Notes under the pieces: generated by a model
Database searches by the model: none
What the model was told of the DNA's origin: nothing
What the model saw: the letters and a program-made list of their open reading frames with translations, nothing else
Origin: Pachypanchax playfairii
Lineage: Eukaryota > Chordata > Actinopteri > Cyprinodontiformes > Aplocheilidae
NCBI GenBank assembly: GCA_006937955.1
Contig: SSNP01000308.1
Coordinates: forward strand, 266,616-330,615
Length of the DNA stretch: 64,000 bases
Reading direction: 5' to 3'
In this document: piece by piece, positions 45,201-54,938 of the stretch
Layout of the letters: every line of letters begins with the position of its first letter
Numbering within the stretch: position 1 is the first letter of the stretch
Made by a program: the position numbers and the translations under genes

Positions 45201-47535
45201 TCTCTCAACCTGGGGATGTCTGCAGGAGATTTGGTCACTACCTGCAGGTCTGCACAAATATTAAATGAAAAAGAAAATTAAATCAACAAGGCTAATTCTT
45301 TGATTCAATGCATCATTTAATCCACGTTACTGTGTTCTGTTGAATGGTCAATGTGTTCCACAGAGATGTTAATGTGTGATGAATGAGGATAGAAAATATC
45401 GATGAAGAATATTCAGAGAAAAAAAGGCAGAAAAGACAAAATGTTTGATAGTAAATTTCCAACAACTCAGATTAATATGTTGCTTCTTGAATAAATGAAA
45501 AAGAATATTAAAATTCTGGAAAACTACTTGGATCCCAAACTTTCCAGGACTACTGCATCCACAATAGATCAAAAAGGCGTTTACATATTTCCTCTAAAAA
45601 TCTAACAAAATGCAGAATACATAAGATTAACAATAATCCCACGTGTATTACAGCTGCTTCTCACCTGAAGCCTCCAGCTCACTTTGGCTGCAGGACAGAT
45701 CATCAAGACAGAGATCCACAAGCAGAACGTGACCAAGATCCGTTACCACTGCTGCAATACCAAAGAACCAGCGCAAACTCTGGTGGAGGTGCTGTGTGGA
45801 GGCGCTCGCACCGCCATAACTCACTAGTGGCTCAATAGCTGTAATCTACATAATAAAAATTGTTCAGAAAATAAAAACACGAGAGTTAGTTAATTTAGTG
45901 AAATCAAATCTTTATCTAAATAATTAAAAATGCCAAATTTTCATGAATAGTTAAGAGAAAACATTTGTTTGTTTGTCTCTAAAGAGAAAAAGCAAATAAA
46001 AAGCCAACTCACCCTGCCTGGTATGACCACGGCTTTAACCACCCTGGACAGTCCCAGGTCATACAGACACAACACGCTGCCTTCAGCTTCTTCTAAACCA
46101 ACCAACAATCCAGATCTAGAAAAATCACAGAAAATGTTTTCATGCAGAACTGCATCAGTCATCAGTGTCAGGAAATCTTTTATTACACAGTAAAAAGAAA
46201 ACCGTCACCTCACGCTGTAAAAACTCAAACATTTACCTCTATTTTGAACAGTTGTATCATATTGTGCAGAGTTTTAATTATCTCCTACACTTTTTTTTAT
46301 TATTTATACAAATTCTAAATCATAATGCTAAGTTGTTTTTTGGGCTTTTGTTGCTTAGACTAGTTTTATTTTTGCATCCTAAAAAATATGTTGATTTATT
46401 ATCTGTTACAGCAGCAACTAAATTTCTCAGGCTGGGATTAATGAAGTCCATCCATCTGCCCTGTTAGCGATAAAATAACAAATATTATTATTATTATTAT
46501 TACATAAGACAAAACAAATATATGGTTCATTTATCCTTTTTCTAGAATTAGACTGGTTGACACATCAGTAACCATAATGACTTTTTAACACTAATTTTTC
46601 TTCCATTTTGGTGATTTTGTAAAAAGAAAAGTGACGTTTAATCCAAGGAATGAAAGAAAAACAATCATTAAACTAATGATATTGATTATTGAGGACTGAT
46701 GGACAGACAAACAGACTGTTGATATCATAGAAGACACGCCAGGTTTAACAAACCTTCATTAAAAAGCTTATCAGTAGCTGTTCAACACTGAACCTTTAAT
46801 TGTGAGACAGAAACTGATATAAAACAAAAAAAAAAACCAGGCGTGTAAAAAGAAAAGGTGAAACTGAGTCCAGACCGTTTGAGCCAGCTGAAATCTCTGA
46901 CAGCAAGGACTCGGGGTGGGTGCTCTCCTCCACTGTTAAAGCAATATGCAGACAGTCGTTCTCCCGTCACTGCATGAACTACCTCCAGATGTGGACCACA
47001 GGCCAGCCAGGCCAACCCGCTACGACCTTTATATGCACACAAAGAAGTGAAACATGGTTGTAATCAAGGCATTTCTTTTTTTCCATAATATTTTAGCCTG
47101 TGATCAAAACAAGGTCAAACTTCTTTACTCTGCTTATTTCCTTATATTAGTAACAAAAATGTAGATATCACTAAAGATTTAAGCTATTTAAATGTCTGCA
47201 CTTCAATTACAAAACAATCAAGTTGGAATATTAAAATATGAACAAAGGATGAAGCAAGCCTTGTACGTGCACTAGGATAATTATCATTGTATGAATCCAT
47301 TTCATGGACTATTTAAAAAAATATATTTAAGCAAAAATGAATTCTTGCTCATCATCACAAACGGTGGTAAAGGAGGGAACAAAGTGAATGTCAGGAAAAG
47401 GTTAGTCTCCTTACCAACAGCGACCTTTCCCTGTAGAACACAGTCCAGACTGATTTCATCTTCCCGCAGAGCATCGACTGTCACTCCTGAGAAGGGCAGC
47501 AGGCTGCTGGTGACTTGGGCAGCTAGGTCACGCAT
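22578..47535 (-). CDS. ahctf1: ELYS / AHCTF1 nucleoporin, complete
   Basis: ELYS binds chromatin at the end of mitosis and recruits the Nup107-160 complex, seeding nuclear-pore assembly; it also sits at kinetochores. ATG at 47535 (MRDLAAQVTSSLLPFSGVTV) and TAA at 22578-22580. Thirty-eight coding exons join in phase to 7320 nt, about 2439 aa (human about 2270). Order: N-terminal beta-propeller (exons 1 to about 11, with ISRTNQLAVGFSDGHLQLWN), alpha-helical domain (about 12-23, with RSITRNSILDQYGK), then a long acidic, Ser/Lys-rich disordered tail including a 548-codon exon. It ends in basic RRKRVMETVFKKPVTRRKKL. The match to vertebrate ELYS is extensive. The intron after exon 11 starts with GC. 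Intronic mobile elements add about 7 kb. Confidence 0.96.
26181..26258. repeat. (GT)n microsatellite in ahctf1 intron
   Basis: About 28 GT units followed by interrupted GTGAGTGTGTGAGTG, beginning about a dozen bases inside the intron from the exon 31 donor. On the gene strand it is a CA-repeat downstream of a donor. Confidence 0.95.
28062..28816. other. ahctf1 intron 26
   Basis: No exon or clear transposon. Around 28360-28560 the sequence is GC-richer, with wording such as GCCGGATTCACACGGAAGG that resembles fish MITE ends, but no convincing paired inverted repeat was found. Confidence 0.35.
28962..29933. other. ahctf1 intron 25
   Basis: AT-rich intron. An 84-codon plus-strand open frame at 29504-29758 has no recognisable similarity. 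Nothing else could be supported. Confidence 0.4.
30461..38002 (-). CDS. ahctf1: ahctf1 exons 14-23: alpha-helical domain
   Basis: Exons in transcript order: 37862-38002, 37573-37677, 37350-37446, 37041-37164, 36854-36910, 36553-36699, 36097-36287, 30960-31104, 30702-30830, 30461-30608. They are Leu-rich helical sequence (LQLLQHSQRLLSNLGAIFHC, AALRYYHITKPP, NIAELLDFLYESCQELG). The 5-kb intron between 36097 and 31104 contains the Tc1-like and Penelope-like elements. A run of nine C in exon 17 (about 37050-37058) encodes consecutive prolines and is a possible slippage site. Confidence 0.93.
31400..31810. other. Unassigned GC-rich block in ahctf1 intron
   Basis: A sharply bounded GC-richer block within an AT-rich intron, next to the Tc1-like element. 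The plus strand is open for 129 codons (31419-31808), but the translation resembles nothing I know. It may be a decayed transposon piece or processed transcript fragment. Confidence 0.35.
31891..33088 (-). mobile_element. Tc1/mariner-type transposon, near full length
   Basis: About 1.2-kb element with inverted termini CACTCACCTAAAGGATTATT at both ends (about 28 of 29 bases matching), flanked by TA (31889-31890 and 33089-33090), the Tc1/mariner target duplication. A minus-strand transposase pseudogene lies inside. Located in ahctf1 intron 20. Confidence 0.93.
32043..32940 (-). pseudogene. Tc1-like transposase, inactivated (DD36E spacing)
   Basis: Starts MGKKGDLSNFERGMVVGPRR at 32940 with an HTH-like N-terminus (GRSISQSAQLLGFSRTTISR). 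The catalytic triad is visible: SDESRF, QQDNAPCH and DLNPIEHLW. I count 36 residues between the second Asp and the Glu, rather than the 34 of classical Tc1. It is broken by an in-frame TAG (minus strand, plus positions 32520-32522) just before the first catalytic Asp, where a Trp is expected, and by a frameshift upstream after NSRRPHK. It is therefore not functional. The last 146 codons are open. Confidence 0.88.
33100..34270. other. ahctf1 intron 20 between Tc1 and Penelope elements
   Basis: AT-rich intronic sequence with an A run at 33920-33932. No exon or identifiable repeat was seen. Confidence 0.4.
34276..35279 (+). CDS. Penelope-like RT C-terminus plus GIY-YIG endonuclease (partial)
   Basis: Open from the 5' edge (about 34276) to TAG at 35277-35279; the first Met is at 34344 (311 codons). 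Residues 15-60 match the RT end and thumb of this family (ITFMDMKITRQPDG, IYRKPTHTDQYL). Around residues 180-215 lies GVIYEIPCKLCNKTYIGETG, the GIY-YIG core, preceded by the Cys pair (PCKLC) and followed by GRQLNTRKIEHQKE. The downstream H..H and the Trp/Asp-rich end (MDWDNTRII) are as usual for PLE endonucleases. The RT catalytic motifs are absent, so it cannot act alone. The lack of stops suggests a fairly recent insertion. Confidence 0.88.
35257..35455. repeat. Inverted repeat at the Penelope element 3' end
   Basis: Twenty-four bases at 35257-35280 (starting CTCCTGTACACGTC) are exactly complementary to 35432-35455 (ending GACGTGTACAGGAG), with partial extension beyond. The left arm is the end of the endonuclease frame, so the right arm is an inverted copy of the element's own coding end. 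Penelope-like insertions often carry such inverted end fragments. Confidence 0.85.
35311..35354 (+). ncRNA. Hammerhead-ribozyme-like motif of the Penelope element
   Basis: Core CTGAAGA at 35315-35321 fits CUGANGA, and GAAA is at 35341-35344. Stem II is GGCG 35323-35326 with CGCC 35337-35340. Stem I is AGCT 35311-35314 with AGCT 35351-35354. Stem III is the palindrome ACATGT (35344-35349), followed by the cleavage triplet GTC (35348-35350). An extra A (35322) sits between the core and stem II, a deviation that could reduce activity. The zero-loop stem III would need dimerisation. Hammerheads are described in Penelope-like elements; activity here is inferred. Confidence 0.5.
38544..39984 (+). 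mobile_element. Inner hAT element nested in the outer hAT
   Basis: Termini CAGTGTTTCCCAACC and GGTTGGGAAACACTG are perfect inverted repeats. The 8-bp flanks are CTCTAGAG (38536-38543) and CTCTAGTG (39985-39992), matching at 7 of 8. About 1.44 kb, with a damaged transposase. Confidence 0.93.
38694..39790 (+). pseudogene. hAT transposase (ZBED5/SCAND3-like), inactivated and truncated
   Basis: Reads from MSAVEQNLYLIGLQFPKFSK through FAL-stop-LDEMTDVS. The TAG at 38955-38957 replaces the Gln expected in FALQLDE. It then continues with HICTDGAAAMTGSVKGL, MHCIIHREALASK and HTDVHWLSRGKTLLRLYELR, hallmark hAT blocks. A frameshift near 39605 moves the frame to LQGKDSHILKMYEKVEGF. The C-terminal dimerisation region is deleted, so the element is non-autonomous. 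The similarity to domesticated ZBED5-like proteins is by family, not evidence of a host gene. Confidence 0.88.
39985..40245 (-). pseudogene. hAT transposase N-terminus with BED zinc finger, truncated
   Basis: Starts with MEEMREKSSESLGD at 40245. It contains SVVWRYFGYLKSDKK, then CKLC and YHLKQCHP, the C-x2-C and H-x4-H ligands of a BED finger. The frame runs into the inner hAT at 39984, and no continuation is found on the far side. It is therefore a deletion remnant. Confidence 0.82.
40511..41273. other. ahctf1 intron 13 downstream of the hAT elements
   Basis: Intronic sequence with no exon or repeat that I can support; 40540-40780 is moderately GC-rich but unrecognised. Confidence 0.35.
41274..47535 (-). 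CDS. ahctf1: ahctf1 exons 1-13: beta-propeller
   Basis: Exons in transcript order: 47415-47535, 46876-47026, 46013-46115, 45665-45845, 45042-45249, 44027-44143, 43812-43896, 43559-43709, 43238-43370, 42197-42378, 41979-42040, 41617-41745, 41274-41364. Recognisable ELYS words are LACGPHLEVVHAVTGERLSA, EEAEGSVLCLYDLGLSRVVK, WYHAQMPDSLR and DATCLLDSGVVHL. Exon 11 ends AAACAG followed by gcaagt, a GC donor. In human ELYS this part folds as a seven-bladed propeller needed for pore targeting. Confidence 0.93.
42481..43134. mobile_element. hAT-type non-autonomous element with perfect 8-bp TSD
   Basis: Left end CACTGATCATCAACTGG and right end AGTTGATGACCCTTG are imperfect inverted repeats. The 8-bp CTCTAAAC directly precedes the left end (42473-42480) and follows the right end (43135-43142). 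There is no transposase. A foldback/SINE-like unit sits inside. Located in ahctf1 intron 9. Confidence 0.82.
42541..42911. repeat. Foldback SINE-like unit inside the hAT element
   Basis: The arms 42541-42622 and 42831-42911 are inverted copies (AGGTCCTACGACC..GCTTCACACTACAGTT). The middle begins GTGGCTCAGTCTTCCAACTT and GGTGGATCGATCCCGG, which resemble RNA polymerase III A and B boxes of a tRNA-derived SINE. The family name is not assigned. Confidence 0.55.
44170..44770 (+). mobile_element. Pogo/Tigger-like element relic
   Basis: Termini TACCGGATATACTCGCATAT and its inverted near-match (TATACGCAAGTATATACGGTA), each end being TA, fit a Tc1/mariner-superfamily pogo-type element. Inside, in a shifted frame near 44520-44590, reads AWDQIPAETVIKSFKKCGIS, then NAMDG. 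That is the conserved C-terminal wording of pogo/Tigger/jerky transposases. The catalytic part is missing. Confidence 0.7.
46116..46875. other. ahctf1 intron 2
   Basis: AT-rich with a short (ATT)n run at about 46484-46502. No exon or mobile element was recognised. Confidence 0.45.
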
Positions 47536-48620
47536 TGTTCACTGCTTAACACAAACACAAGAGATGGTTTCCTTACTTCATTCAGAAGCATTCTCTATGG
47601 ACTTTCTAAATACATTAACAGATTGTACAAACACAAATACCATTTGTGCACAGCTGGGTTTCAGAGCTCATAAGAGTTCTTTCTTTTAGAGTCCAGCTGT
47701 GTCGCCCCTACATGGCCCAGCTGTCAGCAGGTTTGTTGACAACTGGGCTGTAAAGTGAGCTTCCTTTCTAATGAACCATGTATACTGCTGAGCATCTGTT
47801 GACTCATGACAGCAACCTCTGATAAAACACTAGAGTAAAGAACAAATGACCTTTTCTAAATCCCCTGATCTCACTGAAACATCTAAAGGCTCCTTTCCGC
47901 TTTCCAGCTGGTCCTGGAAGATCATGAAATCTCATGAGAATAGTGAAAATGTGCGTGATTTCATCAGTACACAAGACAACAAGCAGGGAGAAAGATGACA
48001 ACATGTATCCAGAGGGTATGTGGCTTTTTTTTAACACCACCTACAAACTTCAAACCCGTCACAGGTACTGTACTTTCTCATAGTCTCGCGGAAATCCACA
48101 CGTGTCCTTTTATTTTGAAACTTCCAGGTACGGACGCCTAATTTCCTGTCTGGTCCAAACTAAACTGCTGAACTTGACGCGTTTTAGAAGCGCACCGCGT
48201 AAAAAATAGAACTGCTGCGTAATGCTTACGACACTACGCTTCTGGGAAGCAATAAAATCCTCTGTGGTGTGTACTCCAGTCGAAAAAGTGGCCCGAAGCG
48301 CTCATCCACTTCAGCAACATGTGGCTACGTATTAGCTAGCAGCTAATGAAAAAAGTTTCCACACAGAACTTGCTCGACACATGAGAAACCCCAGGGAAAA
48401 ACCCCTATGGTAAACAAATAAGGTATATAATCACCACATATCCCCGGTGCTTCCAGCTGCTTGACCTGCAGACTCCACAGTACCAGCCTCACTGTGCTGG
48501 ATTATTTACGGCATTAGGCAACCCAAAATGGTGCCCGCTGCTCTGCCAGCTATTGGCTGGTAGATGTAAACAAAATGGCAACATCGTGCCCGTCAAAAAT
48601 TAATATTTTATAATATTTTA
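47536..48620 (-). promoter_or_regulatory. ahctf1: ahctf1 5' UTR and upstream region
   Basis: The ATG exon has a six-base leader (47536-47541) preceded by an acceptor (AAGCAG on the minus strand), so at least one non-coding exon lies upstream. The block 48040-48560 is CpG-richer than its surroundings, with ATTGG (CCAAT box in one orientation) near 48551, and is the likely promoter. The exact leader exon was not resolved. Confidence 0.4.
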
Positions 48621-51600
48621 CTTTAAATATAATTTTTAAAGAAAATGCTGTATTTTCATTCTACAACCCTTTAAACACCCTGTGGAGGCATTATTTTGTT
48701 ATAAATATTGCTTTTTATGAAAATATTCAATATACCATCTTTAACTGATTCATCAACGGGATGAAAGATTTTGTTAAAAAGCTATTTGGGAATAATACTT
48801 GTTTGTACATGAATACGAATTCATACATGTCAAATTGTTAGGTAGTATTTTGTGTTCCTTATAGTACCAATTACAATTAGAGTTAAGGGTTTTTGTTTTG
48901 TTTAAAAAATGTACAAATAAGGGTTCCAAAGAAATAAATATGGAAAATATGAGAAACTGAAAAGTGGCTTAAGACTTTTGCACAGCACATATGGTCTGAA
49001 ACGACAACACTGCATGTGTGTAGTTTCCTAAACGTTGAATCAAGCCTTATGGTTGTACGTATTAGTGCACCTGGGTGATAGTTTTACTAACAAAGTAGAA
49101 TGATAGTTTAATTGAAAATCTGAATTTTGTAAGAACAACTCTAAAATATGTGTATTTCAATGTCAGGGATTAAGTTATGGAAAAGTTTGTCTGATGAGTT
49201 AATAGAGAGTAAAACCAAACAGTGTAAAAAACATAGAAAAAAATATTTCTAGATAAATTCAAGTATGAAGATACAGTTTTTTCCCAAAATGGAAATAAAC
49301 AGTGTCACAAAAAGGAATACTTGTTTGATATGTTGTATTTACAGTAATCACAAGTACTTGTGTTATTTCATTGTAACTTGTTTTGTTTTTCTTTCACTTT
49401 AATGATTTTCTTTCAAGGTGAAAGATGATGAGTGGGTGATTTTAGGATTAGGGTAGAGCTAAACAAGTTTATACTTCTGTCCACTCCTTTTCAAACACAT
49501 TAAAAAATGTAAATATTCTTTGTAAGTGTAGAAGGTGGAGCATGTTTGAAATAAATAAATAAATAAGCTAATAAAGCAGTGATGCTGTCTGCAGCTGAAG
49601 TGGGTTAAATCTGACGCAGTACTGCCCTCTGTGACCACTGAGGAAAACACAACAAATTCAAGTGAAATCCCGCGCAATTAGCCTGCTGCCACTGACAGGG
49701 AACATGTGGACATGCAACTACCACAGACTAAACTACAGTCTATGCAGTTCACTTGGACACACGCACAAACTCTACATAAAAGTGCAAGAGCAGATTCAAA
49801 CAGCAAAAGAGACATTTCTTCATCTTACAAGTTAATCTCTTTCATTCTTTCATTTACTAAAAGGCAAAAAGCCGGCCTAAATGCAACAATTAAACTCAAA
49901 ATAAAAGATGAGTTACCTGGGAATAATCGATAGTAGAAGAAATATTATTTTTATTAACAAATGTAAACCACCCCGCTAACTTTCACACTTTAAATTTAAC
50001 TACTTTAACTACAATATCGTGCATTTATTCCTGCAAAATGGACCACTCTAAAGTTACATTAGAAAATAAATAGTGTTATTATTTGTTATATAGGACTAAA
50101 ATAAGGTTAATGGTTGTATTACGTTCTTTGATAAGCTAAATTAGCAGGCTACAGTTAGCATGAAGGTCACACAGGATTACTTTATCCGGATTCACCGTTA
50201 GCCAGATAATCGAAGTTAGTCAAAATGAATCCAGGTATTTTATTCATGTATTTCCCGTTTGTTAATTTGATTTGTGTGACAATAAACGAATGACGGAACT
50301 AAAGAAAGTTTTCAACTACTGAAAAGCAGAGTCAGGCAACACTAGCTTGGGGTACGATGCTAACGTAGCTAATTTTGAATCATAAAGTAGGTAATCTATC
50401 TAACAGTACGCTCATTATTCGTCAACAGAGTTATTTAATCTGTGGAAACATCTTACTGTGAGTTTGATGTCATCAACAACGAGAATTGCTTTTAGATGAG
50501 ACGATGATGGTGATTTAGCTTGGACAGTTAAACGTAACGTTAAGCTTAAGCTTGTAGCTTCTAACAACATCGTAGAAAAGTCGGCCTGTATATGAAGCAA
50601 CTCACGTTGCCATAGCAAATCTCTGACACACTTTATCCACCATAAACGTAGTAAGGATTTATGTTAGCTGTGAACAAGCTGGAAAACGTGATGCGATGTG
50701 TCAGCCGCTATCAACGTACCTGTCCAATGGAGACTTCAGAGCCACTATTGTTTTGTTTTCCCTGTCGAATCTTTCATTCTTCTGCAATAATCCAATATTT
50801 TTTTAAATACAACACACACCAAGATCCCCCACAAACTTTAACAATATTAACAGTAACGAAAAACTCTTGACTTCAGGGTTTCACAACACGAAGCGCCATT
50901 TCCACGCAGAGCTTCGTTCACTTCTTCTTCGATTTTTTGAATCCTGCAGATTTAAAACAGCAAAGACGCTCTTTCGACCCCTGCTGTTCGGGTCAGGGCA
51001 CTGCTTCCATTTGACGTGTTGAAGTGATAACAATTTTAATAATAATGAGAGGCAAAAAATATATAATCTTTGACCACTGAACTTATTTATTAAGCATATC
51101 AACGATGTTTAAAGAGCAATGTCTCTGATACTGGTATTTGTGAGTCAGAAGATTAAACTTTTGGAAATCCCTGATGTATACCTTTAGATACTCATCTGTA
51201 GCAAACCAACTATTCATTTTATTATTGTGAATAACATTAGTTTAGGTTTTGAATGTTGTTTTAAAATAAATTTAAATCCTCTGAAATCAAAGTCTTTAGA
51301 GTATCACTGTCATCCAGATTCAAACAAGAATATACTAACACTTTGATTTTTGATTGTTTATTAATCAATATATGGATGTTTTGTTATCTACAGAGATTGA
51401 TGGAACTTTCATCTGTGCAAGTTCTTGAAGGTTCGCAGGGATTCCTTGCAATACTCTGATATAAATACAAAGTTTTTAAAATTCCAAAGCAGTTTTCTTC
51501 CAACAAACTACGATGTAAATCCAGATAAGTAGAATTAAGTTTTGTTTTGTTTTCATGAAGGTTAAAGCTAAAAGTCATTCACAGCACAAACTCTTACATG

Positions 51601-52600
51601 CAACATTTTGCAATTAATTCCACTTCAAATATTTCCCCCAAGGTGGCTGTAGCTCCTTCATTTCTCAGTATAAAATATCTGAGTTGATCATAGATTATCT
51701 TAAATTAAAATTCTGGCATAAAAGGTGGTGGATGATTTGCATTACTTCAAGGAATCCTAGGCTTTTAACTACTTGGTTTTTAATCAGACACTACAGCTGA
51801 CACAGAGAAGCACAGTGTGAATTAGCTAAGCTGTATTTTCAGTAATCATTGTGTGTTTTTATCACTGTGTCTTATCAGAGATCCTTTCTGTGCTGTGATC
51901 AACATCCTGGGAGGTTACATCACTGCTGCACTGGGGAATATTTGGCAAAAGAGAAACTGAAACAAAACTGTTATTCAAAATGTTATTCTTACAGTTAGTT
52001 CTCAGGGTGTAGGTATATAGAAAGGGTCTGTTCCAGTGCAGGTTTACAGTACTATTTCCAAAATTAGGCATTAATAATACAATTTTTAGCTAATGAGTTT
52101 TAGTTATACAACTACCATGTGGTACAGAAGGGTATTTAATTGTTTCCCCAAGAAATCAACAGATGAAGTTAATACAAAAACAATAACAGGGTGATTCCAC
52201 GGCGGTATTTATTCAGCTTTAAATGCTTTATTTTTATTTTTGTTTGGAGTAAAAAATAAAAATCTTTCAGTGATTTTTCCCATTTTAGTTCCTGGTTGTA
52301 TAAGTAACAGAACCAATATTATTATGTGTTTAAAAAACATATATTTAAAATTTGAGAAAAAAAATAATATGTTGAATAATTTCTGATTCTGGGTCAAAGT
52401 ATCACTTGTGCTTTTTGTTCAATAAAGAGATGCAAAACAGTCTATTCCATAAATGTTTCAGCTTATATGATGAAAATTTCTTTCTAACCTGAACTGTTTG
52501 TGCCTGTCATCAGGGTTTGCAGAACATTTACAGTTGATTGAAACAGACTGGAGATGCATGTCTGAAAATAAACTGCAGTCCTTGTTCTTGAAGAGGTTTG
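48620..52600. other. Gene-poor interval
   Basis: No coding exon with protein-family support was found on either strand. 50160-50960 is somewhat GC-richer (with CACGAAGCGCCATTTCCACG at about 50887) and could be a regulatory region or non-coding transcript start. The rest is AT-rich. Confidence 0.4.
49420..49575. repeat. Possible LINE 3' tail
   Basis: CTTCTGTCCACTCCTTTTCA through a GAAATAAATAAATAAATAA end resembles the 3' tails of fish LINEs. No coding sequence is adjacent, so this is a weak assignment. Confidence 0.3.
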
Positions 52601-52619
52601 ATGTGTTTTCATGTAAAAT

Positions 52620-53900
52620 GCTTTAAGGTGTCTTTGCCTCCTCCCACTGAACTGAATTTACAGAAACTGATTACATGTTCTGTCACTTCTATCCCCCTAG
52701 AGCCCCCTCCCTCCTCCTCAGCAACAAACACCTTCCCCATACAGGAGGAGGATGTCAACAGACTTTTTAAGAGACAGAACCTCGCGATGCACCTGGACCA
52801 GACTCTGTCTCCCCATCCATCCTGAGGCTCTGTGCGGACCTGCTGTCTCCAGTGTTCACAGGCATTTTCAACACTTCACGTGAGACAATGTCACATACCA
52901 GTCTGCTTCAAAACCTCCACCATCATCCCTGTCCCAAAAAAGCCAAGGACCACATGTCTTAATGACTACAGGTCTGTCACCTTGACCTCTGCGGTCATGA
53001 AGACCTTTGAGCGTCTTGTGCTGACCCAGCCGCAAACAGATCATGGAGCCTCATCTGGACCCCCTACAGTTCACCTACAGAACAAACAGGTCTGTAGATG
53101 ATGCAGTAAACATGGCCCTGCATCACATCCTCCAACATCTGGACTCCCTGGAGGCCTACAGAAGGATCCTGTTTGTGGACTTCAGCTCTGCATTCGATAT
53201 AATCATCCCAGATCTTCTGCAGGACAAGCTCTCCCAGCTGCATGTGGATCACAGACTTCCTCACCAACAGGAAGCAGCACGTGAGGCTGGGAAAACAGAT
53301 CAACGGACCATCAGCACTGGATCTCCTTGAGGCTGTATTTTTTTTTCCCTGTACATCAACAGCTGCACCTCCAGTCATCATCAGTCTGTCAAACTCCTGA
53401 AGTTTGCAAATGACATCACCCTCATCGGTCTCATCTCTGAGGGTGATGAGTCTGAGAGATTGACCGTTTGGCGTGAGCTCAACAACCTGAAGCTCAGTAA
53501 AGTTAAAAAGGTGGAGATGTTTGTGGACTTTAGGAAGAACTTATCCCTTCTTGCCCTCATCACCTTTAGGGAGGGCTCAAGGTTGTGGCTAATTCCTCTC
53601 ACCCCAGACATTAAGTCTTTTAGCCTGTCCCCTCTGGCAGAAGGATTTGGTCCATCAGGACCAGTTTCTTCCCCTCTGCAACTGGCCTATTGAATAAGGC
53701 TCAGTAGAAATCTGTACATGTATTATATTAATGCACACATACCAACTCCCTCCCCCAAACCCCACTGTCTCACTGACTCCACGGACTCTGAACTAATACA
53801 CAAATGGTTTAGCTGTGTAAATATTGCTGGTTCTTATGTTTGTTATTTTTCACTTTTGCTTTATTTTCTGCAGCTTCACCTAAAACCAATTCCTTCTACT
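52620..53900 (+). mobile_element. L2-like LINE reverse-transcriptase relic
   Basis: Fragments in order: VPVCFKTSTIIPVPKKPRTT and LNDYRSVTLTSAVMKTFERL (52890-53020), LQFTYRTNRSVDDAVNMALH (53055-53130), ILFVDFSSAFDIIIPDLLQD (53165-53225), LKFANDITLIGLISEGDES (53397-53455), and a C-terminal tail LSPLAEGFGPSG near 53625. The order matches L2/Maui-type RTs. FADD is changed to FAND, and frames shift several times, with internal deletions. Inactive. Confidence 0.75.
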
Positions 53901-54842
53901 GTGCAAATAGTATTTGGGAATAAACAGACTCTGTTTTTGAAGAAAGTTTACAACTGTGTGGTTTATAGTGTCCAGTGGGGGGGGGGGGGCGTGAGGTCTG
54001 TGGACTTTTACTCTCCAGTCTAACTGGACTGAGCTTAATTTGCATTGCCAGTAACAAGTCAGACATTTTTCAGCAGATGCTGTTTTCTCTAACAACAGCC
54101 CTTTGTCTCTGATTATATGGGCCCAATGTTCAGGAAAAGAAACCGTATTAAATGCTGCTGAAGTACTAGAAATATATATTTTAAATACTTTCACACAATC
54201 TTTCAGTTTTTCCAACCATGAATTGTGTCATGGCTAAACTTTCCTCCTCTAACATTTACAGTACACAAGACAGCTTTTATTTTATTAAACACAATTTATT
54301 TTAACTGTATTTTATTTAAAAAAATGTTGAACACATTTCAGAACTGAAATTATCTCAAATATGTAAGAAAAATCACAACACGACCAAATACCACAAAAAC
54401 TACCAGATTCTCTGGGTGGAGAGACGAAGAAAGGACAAGAAGCTCGATTATTTCAAAAATCTGCAAATTATGGATTTAAAATATGACGCAGAGTGTTGTT
54501 TTACGAGACTGATGGAATAAAAGTTTCCTCTTATTGGATTTAATTTATCATCCCTCTTCTGTCTCTCCATGTCTGAAAATCTTTACTGGTAGATAAAAAG
54601 TGCTCACATATATAAATCTTTGGAGGAACAAGCATATAGAGGCATCATAATTTAAGTGTTTAAAAGCTGTAAAAAACATGGCATCCAGTAGACTGACTAT
54701 TTAGATTCAATGTTGCAGTTTGGCTGTTAATTAATTTTAAATACTTGTTTTTTCATTCTTTGCTTTTAAACTCAAAACTCAACATTTACAGAAATGATTA
54801 AAAAAGCAGTTAAAATGTAATTACACAAGATGTGTTGTATAT

Positions 54843-54848
54843 TTTATT
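54843..54848 (-). terminator. pwwp3a: pwwp3a polyadenylation signal candidate
   Basis: Minus-strand AATAAA about 90 nt past the TAA stop (54939-54941). Confidence 0.55.
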
Positions 54849-54938
54849 GTTGTTGAAAGGAAACAGATATATGTGCATAAGTGATCAAAAAAACATAAAA
54901 AAAAGACAAAATAAATGAATGATTTACTCATCAGTCTC

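Noticed and set aside
50225..50236. ATG with following GTATTT donor as the first exon of a plus-strand gene
   Set aside because: No downstream exon with a protein-family match was found; only LINE sequence follows on that strand.
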